A DNA stretch of 64,000 bases from CAVQDV01 sp963711375 (GTDB taxonomy: Bacteria > Pseudomonadota > Gammaproteobacteria > Coxiellales > Coxiellaceae). Shown here piece after piece: positions 51,701 through 58,500 of the stretch. The stretch is taken from contig CAVQDV010000005.1 of the NCBI GenBank assembly GCA_963711375.1, forward strand, positions 806,001-870,000. The letters run 5' to 3'. Positions within the stretch are counted from its first letter, which is position 1. Each line of letters begins with the position of its first letter. The translations under genes were made by a program, and so were the position numbers. The notes under the pieces were generated by a model. It was not told the origin of the DNA and did no database searches. It saw only the letters and a list, made by a program, of their open reading frames with translations.

Positions 51701-54700
51701 GCGTAATTACTTTGTCCCGGATTTCCCAAGGTCGATGCGATCGATGAAAACATCACAAAGACATCAAGATCTTTAGAATACTGATGCAAATAATAACAGC
51801 CGTATATTTTCGGACGAAAAACTTTTTCGAAACGATTCCAGTTTTGCTCTTGTAAAGTGGCGTCATCCAACACTCCCGCTAAATGGAAAATGCCTTTCAA
51901 AGGCTTTTCGAAATGGTGTAAGCGATCCAGTAAATTTTCGACGGATTTTTCATCACCAATATCTAGGGATTCATAGGCAATTTTTGCACCCAATGATTCG
52001 AGATTGTCTAAATTGGATTTAATTTCCTGATCCAGCGGTCTTCTGCCCGTTAAAAATAGCTGGGTGGCACCTTTTTTAATTAACCATTTTGCCAGTGTTA
52101 TTCCCAAGCCCCCCACGCCTCCTGTAATGAGATAGCTAACATTAGATTTAATTTTATTTTCCGAGGAAGTGGTTTTCGATAGAGGGGTTTGTCGATTTAA
52201 AAATCGCGGAACATAAAATTGACTACCCTCAAGCCTAACGAGATGCTCCTCACTTTTATCAAAAAGAAATTGGAATAAAGATTCTGAATCCCACGTAGTT
52301 CCGAGATCGATTAGCTTCATTGATAATTGTGCTTGCTCATCCACAATGGTTTTGTACAAGCCAAATAAAGTACTATAAGCCACTCGATTACTTTCCTTTC
52401 CACCATTCGTGATTAAATAAAGAGGAATTTGTGTGGTTTCCTGAAGCTGCAACAAAGCTTGAGTTAAATGTAAAACACTTCTAATTCCCCGTGTTTGGGC
52501 AAGGCTAATATTCTCTGTGTTTAATGGGCCCAGTTCTCCAGTACTTGAAACATGCAAAATACCAGCAAATGCTTCAGCCTGTAAAAGCTGGATAAAATCT
52601 TCTTTAGAATTTGGATGGTTTTCAATCGCAATACATGTACAACTGGCGCCTTTATTTTCGAATAATAATTTTAGCGCATCGGAAATTTTTCCATCGCTCA
52701 AGATTAGCCAATGCCCAAGTTGATCGGGAATGCTAATTTTATCGAGAGATTTGTCAATCCACTTCCATTCATAAATCCATTCTTCCACTCGATTTTCATG
52801 CGCCAACATTTGTTGGAGTGCATTTCCCGTCGTTTTTCGAAAATGCAGCCCCTTAAGCGTAGCAAGAATTTTTCCGGCAAGCGAAAGGAGCGTTAAATTT
52901 CCCGACCTTCCAGTATCCGTATTTTCACTTTCTTGCCAGTAAGCAAAAATCGAGTCGCCTAAAGGTGCATAAAGTTCAATCGCATCGCAGCCAATTGGCA
53001 AATACAAATTTTCCGATTTTTCATTCCATAATGAAACGGCGGATAATTGAAATGCACCATCGAGTAAAGCGGGATGCGCTAAATACCCTTTCGAGGAAGT
53101 GGAAAGCTGTAATTCGCCTAAAGCTTCTTCTTGTCCTATATAAATCGTATTCAGAGTTTGAAAATGTTCGCCATAATGAAGTCCAATGGAATTCGTAAAC
53201 TCGTAAAAATCCTTTTTCGCTAGTGTTTTTTTAAGGCGGGATTTTATTTCATCGATATTGAGTGAATGCGGGATATCTTTGTGGGCTTTGACTAGAATCA
53301 GCCCTTTAGCATGACAATGCCATGCGTCATCTTCGCTGCTTTTGTCGGGTGATTGACTATAAATTGCAAGATCATAACCCATTTCATTGGGAATCATAGT
53401 TACTTGCGTTTCAACGAATTTTCCGGCCTCAAAACTTAAAGCCGCTTCAAAACTAATATTCGCTAAATGAATTTCGCTTTCACCTACGCCATGTAAACTA
53501 CCCGCCAACATCATTTCTAAATAGCCTGCCCCTGGATAAATAATATGATCAAATACTTGATGGTCTTTAAGATACGATAATGCACTGAGATGAATTTCAC
53601 CTCGGTAAATAATTTGATCCTCTGGAGTGGTATATTGTTCTCCTAATAGGGGATGCACTGATTCTAATTTTCGTCCCAATGTTGGCATAGCCGCTTGCAC
53701 CCAAAAACGTTGGGGCAAAAAGGGATAAGTAGGTAAAGTAATTTTTTCCCAATCAAAGGGAGAGGCAAAAGATTCCCACTCGATATCAGCTCCGGATAAA
53801 TAATAATTTGATAACTCCCTTAAAAAGAGCTGCCAATTAATAAGAGGGCCAATATCAATATTGATGACATTATTGCTGATTTCATGAATGCGATATTCGC
53901 CTGAATCTTGATAGTTAAATTTTATTTTAAATCGCTTATCCAGCAGTACTTCGCCTTCAGAAAAATCCCTATTTTTCAATTTTAACCTTAAATCATTAAC
54001 ATCTTTCGCAATAAGCGACAATCGAAATTGCTCATGGGTTCGTCCTACCGAAGCGGTATATGTTATATTAGCGATACTTTCCTGTGTATTAAGTAGAAAA
54101 TCCTCGTATTTTTGAATATAGTGATTTAAACCCTCCTTAGACTTTGCGGATAAGGTAAATAAATACAAAGGGGGCTCTTTTTCGGTCAATTTCTTTTTTT
54201 CGAGAAGAGGGGCTTCTTCTAAAATAATATGCGCATTTGTACCGGTAAATGAAAAGCCACTAATTCCAGCAATACGCTTTTGGCTTTCTTGGACAGTCCA
54301 AGGCGTAAGTTCTGTGACAATTTTAGCGGGAATAGGCGCTAAATCAATTTTAGGGTTTAATTGATGAAAATGTAAATTTCCTGGAATAGACTTATGATGT
54401 AAAGCCAAAATCATTTTAATCACAGAAGACATTCCTGCTGCCGCTTCCAAATGACCAATATTACTTTTTACAGAGCCTAATAATAAGGGATTTTCCTTCG
54501 ATCGAGATCCGCGAAATACTTCATTCAGTGCATTAATTTCAATGGGATCGCCCAAAGCAGTTCCTGTCCCATGCGCCTCAACATAGTTAATATCCTTAGG
54601 TTTTAATTTAGCATTTTGGAGGGCCCTTCGAATTAACATCTCCTGCGCGACACCATTGGGTACCGTTAGTCCGCTGCTTCGCCCATCTTGATTTACAGCA

Positions 54701-55599
54701 CTTCCTTTAATTACGGCAAGAATTCGATCACGATCTTTTTCTGCATCACTCAAGCGTTTTAAAATTAATATGCCTAAACCTTCTCCTCGGGCATAACCAT
54801 TCGCGCTCGCGTCAAAGGTTTTGCAATGACCATCTGGAGAAAGCATACGACTCGATGAAAGACCAATATAGGTGGCTGGATCCAGTGTCAAATTCGTGCC
54901 ACCAGCGATGGCGATATCGCATTCTCGAGCCAATAAACTATTGCAGGCGATATGCAAACTCACTAAGGAAGAGGCACAAGCCGTATCAACAATTAGACTC
55001 GGGCCTTGCAAACCGAAATAATACGCTAAACGACCACTCAAGGCATTTAGGGCATTTCCAGAAACAAAATAGGGACCTAATTCTCTTGTGGATTTAGAAA
55101 TTAAAGGACCATATTCATTGGTGGAAACCCCAATAAAAACCCCTCCTAAATGATTGACGAGAGATTTTGGTGGAATTCCGGCGTTCTCCAAAGCCTCCCA
55201 AGTAAGGTGTAGAAGTAAGCGCTGTTGTGGATCCATCAGCAGAGCTTCAACGGGGGAAATTTCAAAAAAAGAAGCATCAAATAAATCGATTTTATCGATA
55301 AAAGCCCCTTTTTTAGTAATTATTTTATTGGCTTTTCCAGGTTCGGGATCATAATAATCTGATATAGGAAATCGCTCTGGGGGAATATCAGAAATGCCAT
55401 CTATCCCATTTTTTAAAAGCTCCCAAAATGCTTCGGGCGTTTGCGAATGTCCAGGCATTCGACAACTCATACCGATAATGGCAATGGGTCCACTTATTCT
55501 TTTTTTTAGTGCGTCAATCTCGTCATTGGCCACAGTGAGCTCGAAAAGTGCTTCTCGAATTATGTCAGCGTCGAAATCTTTTTTATTATCTTCACTCAT
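42730..55599 (-). CDS. AT-less modular polyketide synthase, four KS modules, terminal thioesterase (PksB)
   Basis: About 4289 residues from ATG 55599 (AAGGA upstream; overlaps PksA by eight bases). Approximate order: KS1 36-465 (DTACASS), DH 650-915 (KDHQVFDH, HPALLDG), KR 930-1410 (TGGVGGLG, SNYAAAN, LDD-type), ACP 1410-1490 (DMGLDSL), KS2 1517-1932, a Glu/Lys/Pro linker, ACP ~2045 (DYGIDSL), KS3 2105-2520 (DTACCSS), ACP ~2765 (ELGISSI), KS4 2840-3263, a shrunken AT 3360-3540, a second DH-like domain 3623-3900, ACP ~3965 (DFGIDSI), TE 4045-4280 (GHSFGA, YGSDD, AGDHLF). KS active-site Cys and both His regions (VEAHGTGT, NIGH) are kept in all four. No intact acyltransferase, so a trans-AT is required. 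The TE resembles stand-alone type II editing thioesterases. Confidence 0.93.
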   Translation of the reverse strand: MSEDNKKDFDADIIREALFELTVANDEIDALKKRISGPIAIIGMSCRMPGHSQTPEAFWELLKNGIDGISDIPPERFPISDYYDPEPGKANKIITKKGAFIDKIDLFDASFFEISPVEALLMDPQQRLLLHLTWEALENAGIPPKSLVNHLGGVFIGVSTNEYGPLISKSTRELGPYFVSGNALNALSGRLAYYFGLQGPSLIVDTACASSLVSLHIACNSLLARECDIAIAGGTNLTLDPATYIGLSSSRMLSPDGHCKTFDASANGYARGEGLGILILKRLSDAEKDRDRILAVIKGSAVNQDGRSSGLTVPNGVAQEMLIRRALQNAKLKPKDINYVEAHGTGTALGDPIEINALNEVFRGSRSKENPLLLGSVKSNIGHLEAAAGMSSVIKMILALHHKSIPGNLHFHQLNPKIDLAPIPAKIVTELTPWTVQESQKRIAGISGFSFTGTNAHIILEEAPLLEKKKLTEKEPPLYLFTLSAKSKEGLNHYIQKYEDFLLNTQESIANITYTASVGRTHEQFRLSLIAKDVNDLRLKLKNRDFSEGEVLLDKRFKIKFNYQDSGEYRIHEISNNVINIDIGPLINWQLFLRELSNYYLSGADIEWESFASPFDWEKITLPTYPFLPQRFWVQAAMPTLGRKLESVHPLLGEQYTTPEDQIIYRGEIHLSALSYLKDHQVFDHIIYPGAGYLEMMLAGSLHGVGESEIHLANISFEAALSFEAGKFVETQVTMIPNEMGYDLAIYSQSPDKSSEDDAWHCHAKGLILVKAHKDIPHSLNIDEIKSRLKKTLAKKDFYEFTNSIGLHYGEHFQTLNTIYIGQEEALGELQLSTSSKGYLAHPALLDGAFQLSAVSLWNEKSENLYLPIGCDAIELYAPLGDSIFAYWQESENTDTGRSGNLTLLSLAGKILATLKGLHFRKTTGNALQQMLAHENRVEEWIYEWKWIDKSLDKISIPDQLGHWLILSDGKISDALKLLFENKGASCTCIAIENHPNSKEDFIQLLQAEAFAGILHVSSTGELGPLNTENISLAQTRGIRSVLHLTQALLQLQETTQIPLYLITNGGKESNRVAYSTLFGLYKTIVDEQAQLSMKLIDLGTTWDSESLFQFLFDKSEEHLVRLEGSQFYVPRFLNRQTPLSKTTSSENKIKSNVSYLITGGVGGLGITLAKWLIKKGATQLFLTGRRPLDQEIKSNLDNLESLGAKIAYESLDIGDEKSVENLLDRLHHFEKPLKGIFHLAGVLDDATLQEQNWNRFEKVFRPKIYGCYYLHQYSKDLDVFVMFSSIASTLGNPGQSNYAAANAFMDALCEYRKQQGLSALSVSWGPWAEVGMAKELVSRHAKAGMLALKPKDALRALEMALLSNETHLTIAHMKWKNYLNTFIEVPSWLSAYAQEKSSKENLPSLLEKVSDNERIALVKDYVISILQSVLGLSASESIDAKKGFFDMGLDSLMAIELTNRLQAGLGKAAVLSTSAIFDHSSIEKMTHYLGRLLKIESLPVRKKEETPVSIHPDEPIAIIGMSCRFPGGANTVDDFWKLLESGTDAISEIPSNRWDANLYYDPDPSVPGKMITKLGGFLDVDVSEFDAAFFKINPREAEYLDPQQRLLLEVSYEAIQSTGINPQELEGSATGVFIGICSQDYMDLITATGDLTLINPYLSTGNSKSTASGRISYFFGLQGPNFAVDTACSSSLVAIDEACKNLRSGDSNLALAGGVNVMISPILTIDFSKAGMLARDGHCKSFDASADGYVRGEGCGMIVLKRLSDAKRDGNTILAIIKSSAINQDGASAGLTAPNGEAQEALIRRALDKAKLKAADIDFVEAHGTGTSLGDPIEVRAVGATYGERDAAHPLKLGSVKSNIGHLEGAAGIASVIKVILALQHETLPKNLHFKKLNPHIEMNFPAEILTQNQPWNRGERVRRAAVSSFGFSGTNAHAILEEGPPLTEEEFKKWEERSHHKPAFVRRHHWVEALSIKPKMENRSEPKPELKTEFKPEIKVELKPVVKAELSPEIKSKNILDILKNVFSEVLKLPLDQVETDKPFSDYGIDSLIIAELNAALTEIFGEISSTLFFKYSSLDELATFFETEYEGELQFNQEPVQMNRDIAIIGMSGVFPLSKDIFDFWENIKEGKDCITEIPLNRLDKLASSYAKWGGFIEGVDQFDMDFFNIAPIEAKLMTPNERLFLEEAWKCIESAGYQPNTLVKDASARVGVFAGVSINDYSLFANEIPLSEKRTPPNAQTFSVANRVSYFCDFKGPSFTVDTACCSSLYAIHLAVQSILMGECQVALAGGVNLSLHPSKFETLKKFGFLSSDGRCRSFGEGGDGYVPGEGVGAIVLKPLHLAIANRDNILGVIKGTGVSQVGKSSNYFVPGPVAQTQAIRIALDNANVDPRTITYVEAHGTGTALGDPIEITGLEDAFKPKTKDKQFCAIGSVKSNVGHLEAAAGISQIIKVLLQLQAKMIAPNLLHSAHLNPNIHFDKTPFYVQEKLGAWNRFENYPRRAGISSFGAGGTNVHVIVEEYIGPKNEKSPEAATGKLFIIPLSAKKIESLKAEVINLHAFLKARIHSKEALFSEISLPDLAYTLQVGRVSMRYRIALLVGSISELIEKLEALLANDFNAEVRDKKPNILNRAAIEDLIKSNNLEAIAEGWRDGAKVPFETMHSDCKHYRIYLPTYTFATEYCWVDGPAKKEENSPENIIKPSLAEPTIEILKKPQIKQTYSPLLKNLLDVAESEQHTIILSYLQKLIADILEYTPPKLPDIQQGFFELGISSIQVIELGNDIEKTLSIKLSDTAVFDYPTLTEFTTYVMTLIPKDLVLEEDTSKDETPILSSIPEENDIAIIGMSCRFPGGCNTPEEFWEFLSKGGDGIVDMPKERWDVNRYYDKNPEALGKMYVQKGGFISQKINEFDAKFFGISPTEAIDLDPQQRLLLELSWEAFENANYDPSRLAGTKTGVFVGISIPEYYYLDRAKKHHDYTKFSAYSATGIITSLASGRIAHQFGLQGPAISIDTACSSSLVSTHLACESIRLGECEMALAAGINLMLTPVFFISLCRVRALSPDGHCKTFDASADGYGRSEGAGIIVLKRLSAAQRDGDSILAVIKGSAINQDGHSSGLTVPNGNAQQKLISEALKNAGLTPNDITYLEAHGTGTSLGDPIEMHSVSEILGKNRDIHNPLFLGAVKQNIGHTESAAGIASIIKSVLCLQHKKLPPLKVNKVNTRIHLDKIPAKIPDHLIDWEPLNRRRFVGISSFGFSGTNAHMILTEAPIAEKITNKLDRPLHILSLSAQTETALKDSIQNYAEFLEKTDANLADIAFSANVGHAHFPYRISVVGNSKASFKEKLLNHAIKMPENLPRKLILVFTEFEGDCRGFGAPFYFSFSTYQRAIKELDPLCHSILGADISEILYGNKNIEMNELRKKAGEFAIQYALYSLWRSWGIPIDGVYGESIGAYLAALVAGIMDVEGAISLVLNSKNPSQIILSSPKITLISSQTGLSVKSSEVIKPLYWEQQKTAPASSLKAAETLLERGDNEYLQINPGRELVPSRPFHKTINHALDAETIIHSLAHLYEEGIDINWRDFDGDYHRNPVLLPNYPFQRKSYWIELDETENYLEMTTAEDSFPLRGLALPFSLEEPAFTYKISRRNLPDLNDVHGILHVGFYQEMLINALAKIKAIKSYQLQNVSYLLPLIVPENEVRSVILTLSKTNENQFTFKFQSYQEGKNSWALHAEGKIDFSELIAQKRSSEVLKLDALKKDLPTFDKNAFYKMMINRGLNLGESVLRIEKVWVQGQSLLSQLSMGEHDKYSSPFNPGVLDACAQLFHALLPATAPLDLTIMVSKWGEFTFHVDQGFNELWCSLDMEKEAASKEGYVGNFYLHNEKGELIAECRQCKMQAFTKEALEALQAAMKGSLTLSSGPNPLLDKLMQSSPTEREALICEFLKEQLSQLLTLPQSEIPLKESIGDFGIDSIMGLSLRNEIGRKLGVDLPIEEIVLGPSIEKLSLLLVDLIAKIPHENRSSFPPDKTLAPEIWFVGKAKPNAKCRLFCLPYGGGGASIYREWQDLFSPEIDVCPIQLPGREGRAKEPAYSNIYELIEDLSEVISSKLDLPFAIFGHSFGALIGYQLARTLYEKKKIIPQQLFVSAFTSPNIPNPRLANLKSNFKKAGLEAIFSKDQLSKEDIDQIIHHQILPEASKIPAEILPVYIKMGIPDIKVVDSYRYQEEVLPCEITAFYGSDDVDVSEKDMQAWKDLSHQAFHIYRMAGDHLFINQKAVRDEMIRIIEEIVTQVTHK

Positions 55600-58500
55600 T
55601 TCTTTTCCTTCTCTGCATTTGCTTTCGTAACTCATCCATTACATTTTCATCGGCTACTTTTTCAATTTTTAATTTCGCTTCCGTTTCTATTTTTTCTCTT
55701 TCTAAGTCTTCAACACTGAGCGCAACTACGGCTTCTTTAAAATTCAATTGCTCTCTTAGATAATCCGTTAGTTTCTCAACGTTCGGATAATCGAATCCCA
55801 TCGTTGACGTCAATACGCAACGATCTCCCACTGCTGTTTGTAAAATATTTTGCAATTCCGTTGCCATTAAAGAGTTCATTCCCATCTCAAAAAAGCCTTT
55901 TCTTTCATCGATGGGTACGTCTTGCTTTACCCCTAATATTTGGCGAACGACGGCTTTAACATAGTCTACAGTAATAGTATCTTGATATTGAATTAAATCA
56001 GATTGATCCTCTTTCAAAGCCCCTCCCATTAAGGACCTAGCCCAGTAGCGTTCCCTTTTGAATGGATAAGTGGGCAAACTGATTTTTTGGCGAGATTGCT
56101 CGGTGTAAAATTTTTGCCAGTCTATTGATTCGCCGGATAGCCACTTTTCGGCGTCATTTTTTAGTTTTTCTGGAATGAAATTACTTAAACCTTTTTCAAT
56201 CGGCGAAAGAAGGCTTGCCAAAAGTTCTTTGCGTGTCATTCCTATAATGGCTTTTCTATAAAAGAAATGTTCTCTACCGACTTGTAGCGTATAGGCCACG
56301 TCACTTAAATTCACTTCTGGATACGTTTCTAAAAAAGTCCTAAATTGTGCTAGTTGAGCGAGCAAGGCATTTTCGGTTTTGGCGGAAAAAAGTAAAAGGT
56401 AAGGGGGTTTTTCAGGATCACTTTCACTTAACTTTGGAGCTTCACCTAAAATTGCGTGCGAATTGGTACCGCTAAATCCAAAGGAACTGATAGCTGCATA
56501 GCGTGGGGTTTCATTTTGCACCCATTTTATTTCGCTGGAGGCAATTTTAATTTTTTCTGCGTCGATTTCAATATACGAATTTAAATGATGAAAATGCAAA
56601 TTTTTAGGGATGACTTCATGCTGCAAAGCAAGCACACATTTCATAAGGCCAGCCATACCCGCTGCGGCTTCTGTGTGACCAATATTGGTTTTCACTGACC
56701 CTAAAAATAAGGGGTTTTCAGTACTGCGATTTTCCCCATAGGTGGCGGCGATGGCCCTAACTTCAATAGGATCTCCCAAAGCAGTGCCTGTTCCATGTGC
56801 TTCAACAAAATGAATATCATCGGCTTTTAAATTCGCCAATTTGAGGGCCGCTTTAATCACATTTTCTTGTGCATGCTGATTAGGCACGGTTAATCCTGTG
56901 CTGGCTCCATCTTGATTAATGGCCGTCGCTTGAATCACGGCTAAAATTCGATCTTTATCTTTTTGGGCATCGCTAAGCCGCTTTAATATGACAATACCGC
57001 AGCCTTCACTGCGCACATAGCCACTGGCTTTTTCATCAAAGGTTTTGCAGCGGCCATCTTCGGAGAGCATGCCCGATTTACAGAAATTAATAGTGGATTC
57101 TGGAGCTAAAATTAAATTTACACCGCCCGCAATAGCTAATTCGCATTCGCCGAGATGTAAATGCTTAATGGCATTATCAATGCTCACCAACGACGAAGAA
57201 CAAGCCGTGTCAATTGCCATAGCAGGGCCCTCTAAGCCCAAAATATAGGAAATTCGACCGGCTGAAACACTGTAATGATTACCAGTGCTGTAATAATTAT
57301 CAACCGACGCCATATCACCCGATTGACAAATGAGCTGCCCATAATCATTAAAACAAATTCCCACAAAAACACCCGTTTTGCTGCCCTTTAGGGTGCTGGG
57401 AGGTATTGCAGCATTTTCCAAAGCATCCCAGGTAACCTCTAAAATAATTCGTTGCTGAGGATCCATATCTTCCGCTTCACGGGGCGAAATACCAAAAAAT
57501 TCCGGATCAAATAAATCCACATGATCAATAAATCCTCCAAATCGCGTATACATTTTTCCAGGCGCTTCTTTATTGGCATCATAGTACGCGTCTATATTCC
57601 AACGATCCTGTGGTACTTCTGTAATGGCGTCTACACCATTATGCAAAATCCGCCAAAATTCTTCGGGATTATTAGCGCCTCCTGGAAAGCGGCAGCCCAT
57701 TCCAATAATCGCAATGGGTTCATTCAAGGGAAGATAGGACATTCCCATCTTTTCGCTTATGTTTGTAGCATCCATCAGTTCCCTCAGCGCTTCACTTAAA
57801 GTGTTTATACTTAAATTTTGATGGATAAAATTAGAAGGTAAATCTAATTCAGAAATTAAATCTTGAACCATTTGATTATAAAATTCCGAGAGCACGATCG
57901 CGTCCATACCCATGCTCATAAAATTTTGATCGTCATTTAAGTGTGCGCTGAATTTTAATTGCAGCACGCGTCGCAGATGCATTCTTACATAAGCTTTTAA
58001 AATTTCAGATCGCTCTTCTTCACGCGCTTTTTTGAAGCGCTGTAGAATTTCAGATTTTTTTAGACCAATTTCCTGTGCCATCGAATGAAAGAGGGGCTGA
58101 TCCTCAGGATAATGTGTCAAAAACTTTCTCCAGTCGATAGGTGCTATCACAATATCTGACTTTTTAATCGTTAATGCATAATCCAGTACATCCAGTCCCT
58201 CATCCGCCGTAAGGAGTCTTAATCCTAGAGGCAAACGCGACTCGACAATACTCTTAAATACCATTCCCTCATTGCCCCAAGGAGCCCAATTAATCGTCAA
58301 GGCTTTCAACCCACACATGCTGCGATAAAATGCTAAGGCATCTAAAAATGCATTGGCGGTGGAGCGATTGGCTTTTCCCCGTGGATCCATGGTTGAACCT
58401 AAGGCGGAAAATAATACAAAATGATCTAGGTCTTTATTTTTAGTTAAGGTGTGTAAATTCCAACTGCCACCCACTTTTAGATTTAATAGGCTTTGAAACC

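Noticed and set aside
43323..55763. Many shorter frames on both strands inside the PKS genes
   Set aside because: The two PKS reading frames are continuous with conserved domains throughout; the others are shadows.
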